From Fragilaria crotonensis (lineage: Eukaryota; Bacillariophyta; Fragilariophyceae; Fragilariales; Fragilariaceae): DNA of 64,000 nucleotides. The stretch spans positions 1-64,000 of the forward strand of contig JAKSYS010000203.1 in NCBI GenBank assembly GCA_022925895.1, given 5' to 3'. A program made the translations under genes and the position numbers. Below are positions 55,397 to 64,000 of this stretch, in pieces. Numbering within the stretch: position 1 is the first letter of the stretch; every line of letters starts with the position of its first letter. The notes beneath the pieces are model-generated. The model was not told the origin of the DNA. It worked only from the letters and a program-made list of their open reading frames with translations, and made no database searches.

Positions 55397-57458
55397 GTTG
55401 ATTTCTTTGGTGGTGACCCTGTGAGAATCACAGATCGCAGACGAGTGAAATTGTGGAGGTGGGGCGAAAAAGACATTTTTCCGTGAGTGTCAGTGACGCT
55501 GCGCAAATACGACCAGGCGTCAAGATATTTGTCATCGACGCTGCGCGGGATTGGGAACACCGGATCCGATGCCCACTGTCGAAATTTGTGACTGTACGAC
55601 AACCAAAACAGTAATCTGAGAATCTGAGTATCAGCCTGTCGTATGATAAGTCGAAACCAACCGTCCTCAACGAGAGGGCTTACTTTGGGCATCTATTCAA
55701 TGTAGACATGGTTGGCTTGGAAAAAGAGATAGCTTGGCTTATTGTCAATATTGACGTCGCTCTGGATCAACATCATGGTCCGAAGTCAAAATGTGAACCT
55801 GTGTAGGTCGTGCCCAATACCTGCGATCGGACAGACAAGAGGTCGATTTTTGGGACACCTGGTGGGGTGCCAAGGGTTGACACTCTCTGACTTGAAAGAT
55901 ACCTTTTGAGAAGGAAATAGCTATGATTTCATAGGAGCACCTGCAATACATACGTACTGGTGTACAACGCTATTAGTATACTACTGCATGCGTTTTTCAC
56001 ATTATAGATAGGGGTATGCAGTATGCATGTCATAGAGTAGTACAATTGTACTTGTACTTTACACAATACTCAATACTTGCACCTGGTACTGTAGTACCTG
56101 GTACAGTACACTCCGATACGCTGGATGAAAAGAAGGGACAAGGGACTGATAAAGTACTCACTGCTCACTACTACTACTACTAGAGTAGAGAGTAGTGAGG
56201 AGTAAAATGGACTCACATCTCGGATAACACATCATCAGCATCACGAGATTTCGGCTTTGTGTTGCACGTCCAGGACGGTATTGGTACGAGTACTCGTATT
56301 GTAGTCCTATTAGAGCATCTCTTATGGAGGGGATAACTCAATCGTGTTTCACATAAAATTAAAAGCAATTCTTATGGGGGTACAAGAGTTTTGGGGTCAA
56401 ATAATAGACTTTTTTATACCCAGGGTCAAATCTCCGAGATTTGACCCTGGGTATAAATATTTGACCCTGGGGTCAGTACTGTATCATTTACTTGATGGTA
56501 AAAATCAGTTTCTACGTGAATTTTAACACCATTGTTATACTAGATTGCTTGTCATCACCATTTCATTCCGTGTGAAACCAGTGACCAGGGTTCATGACAC
56601 CAAGAAGAGACCAGCACCGTCGACAGTTGTCGTAAAACGAGCTCTCCACGAGGGCAACACGACGAAGGCAACGACGATCTCGAATCCGTGCTGCTGGCAG
56701 TGTTGTTGGAGCAACAACGAGGCAAGCAAACATGCATGTGAGAACATCAATGTGTCGGTCAATCCACTTCAAGTAGATGCTGTGTAAAACTTGAAGGAAG
56801 TATTCTACCGTTAGAGTAGATGGTAGTACAGTATATGCTTAAAAGCGACAGTACCATACCCCAACGGTACCCGTACCACGGCTTTAACCATAAGAATTGC
56901 GTTTTTTTACTTTTCGACAAAGGTCTAAATTTTACACCCGGGGTACATAATTTTGCTTTTACACCCCCCACCATAAGAGATGCTCTTATAGGAGCTCGAA
57001 AAATCGGAGTACGAGGTTGCCACGATGTGCAAGGGTGGTGGCAGTCAGCCCACCGTGCGCAGGACGAGTACCACGAGATGCTTGTTCGCTTGATGGAAGA
57101 ACGCTGACATGCAAACATCTGAAATGAGATCACACCTGCCAGACAGAGTCATGGGGATAAACTCTCTTGCTTGCAACTCGCAACCGCTACCGTGCCTCTA
57201 CTCCAGTAGCAGATTTCCCCCCCAAGTGCGTTGTCGCCTCAGGATGAAATCGAGACCATGTGAAAGGCAGGGCTTGCAGGAAAGAGAGAAATCGATCTCG
57301 ATAGCAGCATCGTGTGCATCGCATCGATAGCTGTACTGTGGTCAACGATCTTGTTCCTAGTCCTACCTACTGCTGCGTCGTCGCTGCTGATCGGAGCCCA
57401 ATACTACTAGGAATTAAAGTCGCCTGCTGACGGTGGCTGCCAGCTGTGGATCCGACGT
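55397..57458. other. Intergenic region holding a TIR element
   Basis: The 300 bp upstream of isocitrate lyase carry a 99-codon open frame (55393-55692) in another frame, which I cannot support as a gene. GTAC-rich sequence fills 55,950-56,310. The TIR element occupies 56313-56985. The rest (57,000-57,458) shows nothing I recognise. Confidence 0.5.
56313..56985. mobile_element. 673-bp MITE with TTA target duplication, same family as the 50.5-kb element
   Basis: The ends are GAGCATCTCTTATGG and its complement, flanked by TTA (56310-56312, 56986-56988). The ends and the subterminal sequence (cataagaattgc...cttttcgac) resemble the element at 50487-51213. A perfect 19-bp hairpin (56416-56434 with 56436-56454, one-base loop) sits inside, with the same gggtcaaat core. 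It has no transposase gene. Confidence 0.85.
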
Positions 57459-58079
57459 TTATTCGGTCTTTTCCTTGTTGGTAGCTCTGATTCCTCCGAG
57501 AATGGCTTTCAGCGCAACGATTGCGACAAGTAGGACAGTCAATGCCCTTCGGAGGGTTGTAACAGATTTTCGTTCCGTGAAAACGACATCGGGTTCACCG
57601 AACACGTCATCCACAACTTTGGTGAACCACCGAGGTAAAACAAAGCCTTTGGTTTCGCGTGGGATTACAGGAGCGGGAGGAATGTCGTATGCAACGTCGC
57701 TCAGAAACCCACTACGGAGATACTCCACAATGTCCTCAGTCACAAAGCTCCTATTCGGGTCGACCTTGTAATACTTGTCTCCAACGATGTACACAAACAT
57801 GGGAGTGGTCGTAATTCCAAAGCGCTGCACCAGCCCCTTATTTGGATAATAGTCGATTCGTCCAATCCAGATATCTTCCTCACCATTACCCAACGCAGTG
57901 TCAATGGCTAGCAACGTATCAATCATACCGATGGAATCATGACAGCCAATACGCCAGAACTGAATGAAATGCTTGCCCGTCACGGTCATCTTCTCAAAGG
58001 TTCTATCATTGTATGCTTCAATGTCTGCAAGAGCCCCGATGAGACAAGAAAGAAGTGCTACAAGTCGCAAGGTCCACAT
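57459..58079 (-). CDS. Thioredoxin-fold single-pass membrane protein without CxxC
   Basis: I use the ATG at 58079, which begins a signal peptide (MWTLRLVALLSCLIGALA). The protein has 206 aa. A thioredoxin-like domain follows: KHFIQFWRIGCHDSIG at the active-site position (one Cys only, so no CxxC), DIWIGRIDYYPNKGLVQRFG, and TTTPMFVYI with the cis-Pro. A membrane segment (about 180-196, LTVLLVAIVALKAIL) and a short basic tail end it. This is the TMX-type layout of ER-membrane PDI relatives. Without a second Cys it cannot do dithiol exchange and may act as a substrate-binding or redox-inactive partner. A paralogue lies at 62689-63345. Confidence 0.75.
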   Translation of the reverse strand: MWTLRLVALLSCLIGALADIEAYNDRTFEKMTVTGKHFIQFWRIGCHDSIGMIDTLLAIDTALGNGEEDIWIGRIDYYPNKGLVQRFGITTTPMFVYIVGDKYYKVDPNRSFVTEDIVEYLRSGFLSDVAYDIPPAPVIPRETKGFVLPRWFTKVVDDVFGEPDVVFTERKSVTTLRRALTVLLVAIVALKAILGGIRATNKEKTE

Positions 58080-58780
58080 GTTGTGATTGGATCGATTGAG
58101 AATTCCACGAAGTAGACTCAAAATTGTGCTCAAAAGCACGGCTGAGATTCTCGAGGTTCGTTTCTGGCCGTGTGCGCCACACGAATAGAAATACCAGCAT
58201 GTACTCGGAGTGCTGGCATGATACACATGATACTCCATCTATCATACAGACTCGAGTATCATACATGAATGTGCAGTGCGCGTACTTAGAAATACGAACG
58301 GCCGGCGTACTACCGGTAGCTATCATAGTACGTGAACCAGGTAGTACTTGTACCATGTACAAGTAAAGCATACTTGGTACCAATACTACGATGAACGTAC
58401 GATACGAGATACGGAATACTCAGTGTACTAGGTACCGAGTACTACTACAGTTTACAAGTACTTGTACTTCACCATTGTATTAATAGATACTGGAGTATGA
58501 GTATGTCATAGCAAGAGTGAGAGGGAGTGGCAATCGTTTGATATGTACCAGATATCATACCAGTATTACCGGTAGTATGGTACTACCGTATTACCTCGGA
58601 AATGCGACCGAGGTAGTACTTCTCTTATAGGATTCCACGAAATTCCGGATCTTGCACTACTGGTACTATGCACCATAGTTGGGGTACTTGAAGACGTTTT
58701 CGGTAGATTTATGTGGACCATACTCAGTCCAAACAATAGTACCAGCAGTTTGGGAACTGCGACTTTCGTTGCACTTGCAG
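58080..58780. other. Intergenic region, GTAC-rich
   Basis: Runs of gtac, ccggtag and ggtacc from 58,300 to 58,620. It separates the thioredoxin-like gene from the Crypton-like remnant. No gene is seen. Confidence 0.5.
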
Positions 58781-58861
58781 TAAATTTACATGTGGTACAT
58801 ATGGAACGAATGCGACAAGTTTCGTAAGGTACCCTTTGGCTCATTTGTAATACTTGTCGAT

Positions 58862-60871
58862 AGAATGGTTGACACCAAAACTCTGACAAAGTACAAATGT
58901 ATTCTTGCTTCGTTCATGTCTTTTCTCCACAATCGTCCTGTTGGAGGTGAGTATCATCGGGATCATGTTCATGCAATGGAGGTGTTAGCTGCTATAACTC
59001 CGAATGATGTGCTGCGGTATATGAATTTGAAGACTTTTGGGACAACAGAACCTGCAGGAGATGCGAATCCCATTTCAGCACGAGCAAACTCCTTGGCAAT
59101 GGACAAGAAAGCAATCTCGTATTTCATGCCTAATCGCGACATGTGGAGTGTGACAAGAACTGAAGGTAACCCTACCCGTAGTGCGCTCGTAAATGGTCTG
59201 ATCAAGCGTGTCAAGAAGAAAGAGGCAAGGAAACAAGGGGTGGATTCGCAGACTCGACGGCCCATGCTTGGTCAGGAATTTGTTGTAATGCATGACCTTT
59301 TGAATCGTAATGTTTTGTCTGCAGGCCAGAGGGTGAAGGTGCACATGATGTATTCTGGAAAGGTATGGTATATCGGCGATGGTGAACTTCCAATTCCATT
59401 TGATAGCTCGAGTTGATGACTCAACTCAACTTGTACTGGAGCATATTCGAGTCCACGATGCGTTTCCAAATGCATTGAAAACCAGATTGAACTGGTCCAA
59501 AAATGTGGACGATGAACGAGATGCACCATGGCAGATTGTGTTGGGGTCCCTGAATCCTGTATATTGTGTTTTGTGCTCACTCGCATTGTGGCTTGAATTA
59601 AATTTGAAGTTGAATCCGACAGCAATGAATTCTCCATATGTTTTTTGCATCAGCGATGACGTACGTGTTCCAGATGGAGGACTGAAGACAAAGGCAATGA
59701 TACAATCTTTATTTACACGTATGTTCAGACGCCAGGAATTCAAGGGGGAGGAGAATGGTGACGGTGAATTGTCTATGCTGAAGTCACAGCATTCGAAAGT
59801 ATGCTGCGACATTTGCCCGACGATGTGGGGTCACTAAAGACGAGAAAGATATCAGAGGTAGATGGAAAGGAACAGGTAGAGTATCCGATGTCTATGATGA
59901 TGTTGAGCTTCCATTTCCCGATGCGAAGGTTGCTGAGAAGTTGTGTGGTGGCGGTCCTTGCTTTTATGTGCCTGACCAGACACTTGACGCGACTATGATG
60001 AACACATTCGTTCTGAGTCGAGTCGTTCCAAATATCAGGAAGCGACTCCCAGAATCGGCGTGTCTTGTACTTGGTAAGGCGTTGTTGTGGTTGATTTGCT
60101 CTCCGCTTGCTGATGAGTACGTTCCGGGTGATTTCAAACGTGACGTTCTTTCGGAATGGGAACATGTTCGCGGGGCAGATGTTGATCCTGAAATGAATCC
60201 AATCAAGAAGATGGCGGTGACGGTGTCAGGCGATCACGGAGCAGTCTTCATTGATATGGTTGGGGCAATTGATGTGGATGGAGTAGCTGGACAGCCTGCG
60301 CTTGGGACGAATGTGACAATGCGAAATCAATTGTTGGGTATGCAGTCGGGTTTGTTGTCCCTACGACAAGACAATGTGGAGTTAAAGACAGCGGTCAATC
60401 GAATTCAATTGAATCTGGAGCGGTGTTTTGGCATTTTGAATGGAAATGTGAGGCGAATTGCATTGCAACCTGCGAGGCGACGGACTGCTGGTGGGGAGAG
60501 AGGCGAGGGCGAAGCAGGAGCGGAGGAGGTGCCTGAAAGAGCTGCTGCGAACGACCTCGCAATGATGGCGACGCTGATGCCGACGCCCAGAAGTCTTCAC
60601 GACCTCTGGCAAGAGTATCATCATGGAGTCGGTGGGAGGAAAGCAGCTAGACTGTTCTCCTACACTGAGCGAGGTCGCTCAAAGCATCGGTACAGCCGCG
60701 CAAGGTTGTGTGGGACTTGGTATCAAGATTGATTCGCATGGGGATACTGCAGAGACCGCCATAGACAAGATTTATGCTGTCTATGGTGGTCAGACTTCAG
60801 TGACCAACATCATTAATGGGCTGAAGAGGGATAAGAAGGATGGGACTCTGAATCCCAACTTTAGAATTTAG
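58862..60871 (+). mobile_element. Decayed Crypton-like element: tyrosine recombinase plus GCR1_C-type domain
   Basis: Plus-strand pieces in successive frames line up as one protein. 58,862-59,330: YKCILASFMSFLHNRPVGGE, KAISYFMPNRDMW, GNPTRSALVNGLIKRVKKKE. 59,379-59,770: FQFHLIARVDD, NALKTRLNWSKNV and APWQIVLGSLNPVY. From 59,785: HSIRKYAATFARR, then IRGRWKG and VSDVY (59,881-59,895). These carry the H-x-x-R and Tyr of a tyrosine recombinase. From about 60,590: LHDLWQEYHHGVGGRKAARL and KHRYSR, which resemble the GCR1_C DNA-binding domain of Cryptons. At least four frameshifts (near 59,375, 59,775, 60,700 and 60,740) make it a pseudogene. No terminal repeats are seen, as expected for Cryptons. 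Confidence 0.7.
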
Positions 60872-61256
60872 CTCGCCGTAGTATGTTTTCTACTGTACTA
60901 GTACGATACGAAGCTTTTTCTTACCATTTATACGTACTGTCGTACGCCGGAATCCTCCATTTTAGCACGGCGACAGCACGGAGTTTTTTCTACTTGGTGA
61001 ATATACGAAGCCCTACATGGTTGCTTTATTTGTTTCATGAATTTTAGGTACATCCGTAGTACTCGTAGTACCATTCGCAAACAGGGATTCGCCAGCTTCG
61101 AACGATTGACAGGCACAGACAACGTTACTGGTTATTCCATCCTCACCGCATTCACTCCCGCATCTCCCATCCCAACTCGTCTGAACACTTTTGTTGCGAA
61201 GGAGGTCAAGTTGTCTTAGTTGTCTGTATCTTGAGTAATTTCAAGTTGTTGCAAAG
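60872..61256. other. Upstream flank of the folate-receptor-like gene
   Basis: No firm gene. The downstream protein lacks a signal peptide, and a ttgttgcaaag acceptor-like sequence lies directly before its ATG. An upstream exon encoding a signal peptide could therefore be hidden here. Confidence 0.35.
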
Positions 61257-62072
61257 ATGGCAGGGAGCCAGACGTGCGCTGGTTACATGTATACCGACGA
61301 CAACGGCACCATCACATACAGCGCAAACGAGCCTCCTAAAGCGGTTCCTTGTGCGAACCAAACTCTAAACGGCTGGGGACCTCCTCAGCATCAGACGCTG
61401 TCTTGTTGTGATGAAGGCGCGCGGTTTGCCTCTCAAGTTGGATTTGTAGGCGGGTTCAGCAATATGCCTTATTTTCTCCCCGGAAAGGGAGAGCTTGATT
61501 CAGACTTTGCTGGTGATGACAGGTACAACGTGCAATGCGCTCCTTTCATCGACAACTTGAAGGCGACTGTTTGTGATCCCAATCAGGGCTATTACGTGCG
61601 AAAGGACCCCGCCACCAACCAAACTGTGCTTCGAATATGCCAAAAGTCATGTGACCTGGTCTTTCAACAGTGCCAATATCTCCTTCCGAATGTCAACGCA
61701 ACTGCCCGTATCGTCAATGGAACACAACTTTGTCGCGCAGCCTGGGGGACTATTTTTTTCCAAGGAGCTGCCTGTCGTTTTTCGGATTATAATCTTAGCC
61801 GCGGATTTCTTTGCGTTGCTCAAGTTCACATTCAAGTTGTGGAAAATGATTGCTTGAGCATCATAACGCCGTCAAGAGACGACATTGAAAGCTACAAATA
61901 TAATGGGTATCCAATCGACGCGTGTGTTCTACCTGAGAATATCACCGATACGCAGCTGGGTGTTGTAATCGGAGTCAGTGCCTTGGCGGGGATAGCGATG
62001 GTCATTGCTCTCTTTTTGTATTGCTGGATAAGGCGACGTCGCAAAGAAGAAGAGTTTGCTGACAATATATGA
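61257..62072 (+). CDS. Cys-rich type I membrane protein, folate-receptor-like
   Basis: This 271-aa frame has about 16 cysteines spread over residues 7-222, several NxT/NxS sites, one membrane segment (about 232-256, LGVVIGVSALAGIAMVIALF) and a basic tail (RRRRKEEE). Segments such as LSCCDEGARF, ICQKSCDLVFQQC and LCRAAWG recall the folate-receptor/riboflavin-binding fold, but the match is loose. The first ATG gives no signal peptide, so the true start may lie in an upstream exon. A surface ligand-binding role is possible. It could also be a lineage-specific receptor. Confidence 0.6.
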   Translation: MAGSQTCAGYMYTDDNGTITYSANEPPKAVPCANQTLNGWGPPQHQTLSCCDEGARFASQVGFVGGFSNMPYFLPGKGELDSDFAGDDRYNVQCAPFIDNLKATVCDPNQGYYVRKDPATNQTVLRICQKSCDLVFQQCQYLLPNVNATARIVNGTQLCRAAWGTIFFQGAACRFSDYNLSRGFLCVAQVHIQVVENDCLSIITPSRDDIESYKYNGYPIDACVLPENITDTQLGVVIGVSALAGIAMVIALFLYCWIRRRRKEEEFADNI

Positions 62073-62688
62073 CAGAACGATGCCTGCATACCCACACCCC
62101 CGTACCTGGTACCAGATACACTAGTACCCATGAATAAATCGCTCGATGTATCACATCAATACATGCTCACATGACGACGATCATAATCGATTCAGAACTG
62201 ATTTAGAGGAAAGTGCCTATAATACTCAACACCCAGCGAGCCTACACCAAAACAATGCATCTCTTGCTACAGCCCCTTCGTTTCATCGATACTTGGCGTA
62301 GACCGTTAGGGTACCGGATGTAGTTATGAGTAATTACAACAATGTTGCATCACCTCGAGTCGATTCAAATGTATTTAGACACGGGTGGGCACAACGAAAA
62401 TCTAAATCTAATCCATGCATCAGGTCTCTTCAAAGACACTACACGTACACCTTCGGCGCCGCAAAAATGCGACATGAGCGTTGATCCTTTCCGTCCCGCA
62501 AGTCGATCTCAACATCTCTGGGGTTGATGACGATCACGAGATTGCAACTTGTGCACGCACCCCCAAGAAAATAATCAATTTCCTGCTGCCACGACACTGT
62601 CCACTCGAATCTAAAACGCTAACTCGGGTGGGTACCACCGCGACGGGGAACTTACAAATTATTGTCGATACGACATCGTCAAGTGATG
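62073..62688. other. Convergent intergenic region
   Basis: This lies between the stops of the folate-receptor-like and thioredoxin-like genes. A few short open frames overlap without recognisable content. Nothing else is seen. Confidence 0.45.
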
Positions 62689-63345
62689 CTAGTCTACCTT
62701 TTCAAGTTTGGTAGAGGTCGCTTTTTTCCCGGGAAAGACAATTCTCAAAAGCACTACGAAAAGGGCACCTACGACTCCTCCGATCAACATCAATGCGACG
62801 GCCGCATTCTTTCGATATTTCGCAATGTGATCCATATCCTCCAGTACGACCGATACGAATCGAGATGAGTTCCTCCATACTTTTTGAACAAATTCCATCC
62901 AACCATCCCAAAACGTCGGTGGTGGGGGTACGACCGACCCCACTATACTCTGGTACCGCGTTTCTACAAAGGACAGCATGGCTTGAACCGCGCCATCGCC
63001 GGATATTGGGCCTCGGTAGGTGCACATGCGGTTCTTGACAAAGTAGAGGTGGGTGGGATAAAAGCGAATCCCCAAGCGTTGCGAGAGCTTGCGATTTTCT
63101 AGAACGTTCACAATGCCAACGTGAATTCCGTCCGAAACGATGGATGCAAGGTCCTGAAGCACCGGGTCGCGAGAGATTTTAGATGTGGTGAACATAACAA
63201 ACCATTTACCATTGGTTTGGCCAGAAGATGCTCTCGTCAGACGCTCAAAGTTGGACTCGTCAAGCTGTATTACTGCGGACGACAAAACCAGGGGCGAGGA
63301 ACAGAGGAGAAGAATTACAAGACGGGTTACCATGGTTATTGTCAT
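62689..63345 (-). CDS. Thioredoxin-fold single-pass membrane protein without active-site Cys
   Basis: I use the ATG at 63345 (a second lies at 63333), giving 218 aa. The signal peptide core is RLVILLLCSSPLVLSS. The thioredoxin-like domain reads KWFVMFTTSKISRDP at the active-site position, with no Cys at all. VGIVNVLENRKLSQRLGIRF and YPTHLYFV (cis-Pro) follow. A membrane segment (about 182-203, AVALMLIGGVVGALFVVLL) and a Lys-rich tail end it. The layout equals that of the gene at 57459-58079, so they are paralogues 4.6 kb apart on the same strand, with the Crypton and the folate-receptor-like gene between them. Confidence 0.75.
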   Translation of the reverse strand: MTITMVTRLVILLLCSSPLVLSSAVIQLDESNFERLTRASSGQTNGKWFVMFTTSKISRDPVLQDLASIVSDGIHVGIVNVLENRKLSQRLGIRFYPTHLYFVKNRMCTYRGPISGDGAVQAMLSFVETRYQSIVGSVVPPPPTFWDGWMEFVQKVWRNSSRFVSVVLEDMDHIAKYRKNAAVALMLIGGVVGALFVVLLRIVFPGKKATSTKLEKVD

Positions 63346-64000
63346 CGCACTGCTCCCGCGTCCCTTAGCAAGCCTCTTGTTGTCACGACGACTTGTGTGT
63401 GATACGGTCTCACGGTATAGGATGCGCAATGGCCGGATCGATTTTTTTCGTGGACGACCCTGTGGAAGGGCCCCCAGCCATTGCCTCTAGTGGTATACGG
63501 GAGTACTGTCGTCTACTAACTACTGGTACGGTGCGGGGCTCAAGATTTGTAGGCAGTACAGTACTCCAGTACTTGTACCGGTATTCTTCTTCTTCTTCAT
63601 TTGCAAGCATGGATCTCTGTGATCGGGGCATAAACGGTGTCTTTTCTGTAGGTACAATATTCAGTACCTTGTACAAGTACTCGTACCTCGTCGAAATTGT
63701 GAGACGCGGCAGGGCAGGCTGCACGTTGTGAATTGACGTTACCTGTCAACTGACTTTGTGCTTTCGTATGCTCTTGAACAAAGGAAATGGGTCCGCAATC
63801 TTCACTATTTCTTACATTCCCATCACAAACTGTGCCATGTCAGTCGTCGATTCTGTATAGCGACTTCTTTATCTGCTCTATAGTATGATAATCAAAGCCC
63901 CCTTCTATACCTATGCCCTAGGTCGAACGCTCTACATTCCCATCACATGTCGTAGCAACTCGCGAACTTTGCCCGAGACGCGTGGCCCCGGATTCACTCT
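63346..64000. other. Terminal region
   Basis: 5' flank of the second thioredoxin-like gene, with GTAC runs around 63,500-63,690. No gene is supported up to the window end. Confidence 0.45.

Overview
The window looks like nuclear DNA of a diatom or close photosynthetic stramenopile. Short GT-AG introns (64-86 bp) interrupt many genes. Three proteins start with a signal peptide followed by an A-F plastid cleavage motif (AGA|F, PHA|F, GYA|F). The mobile DNA consists of Copia-like (CoDi-type) pol remnants, a Crypton-like tyrosine recombinase and small TIR elements. The largest gene encodes a secreted Pro/Thr-, Lys- and Gly-Tyr-rich protein of the kind found in diatom walls and adhesives. The species cannot be named from sequence alone.

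Layout. 1-2.4 kb: no convincing gene. 2.4-12.7 kb (minus): one giant secreted repeat protein of about 3,440 aa, built from minisatellites and three copies of a cysteine-rich module; three small indels break its frame in one duplicated block. 12.7-15 kb: near-empty. 15-21.4 kb: a nest of decayed retroelements on both strands. 21.7-32.9 kb: compact housekeeping genes: HYPK, plastid TsaD, carnosine N-methyltransferase, MinD with a mitochondrial-looking presequence, a protein kinase and a sulfotransferase. 33.9-35.1 kb: a small unidentified spliced gene and NAA38 (NatC subunit). 36.6-49.6 kb: a charged protein, an aspartate kinase fused to a homoserine dehydrogenase-like domain that has lost its catalytic residues, a plastid protein, a TTD14/NadR-like P-loop protein, a chorein-PH lipid-transfer candidate and a plastid COA1-like protein. 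50.1-51.4 kb: a tRNA-Cys gene in circularly permuted order (3' half before 5' half), followed by decayed tandem copies, one split by a TIR element. 51.7-63.3 kb: a membrane histidine phosphatase, isocitrate lyase, two thioredoxin-fold membrane proteins without CxxC, a decayed Crypton and a folate-receptor-like membrane protein.

Architecture. Convergent neighbours are packed tightly: HYPK/TsaD are 53 bp apart, chorein/COA1-like 46 bp apart, and AK-HSDH overlaps its neighbour by 9 bp. Upstream and divergent regions are 0.7-1.5 kb long and full of GTAC-containing palindromic runs. NAA38 and HYPK both belong to N-terminal acetylation biology, but nothing here suggests an operon.

The most notable result is the permuted tRNA-Cys: every arm pairs once the two halves are put in the usual order. 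Next come the apparently dead HSDH domain, the MinD targeting and the TIR-element family. Two genes each lack a single base in a five-base A/T run, and the giant gene lacks one G in a short G run, so residual homopolymer errors in a long-read assembly are likely.
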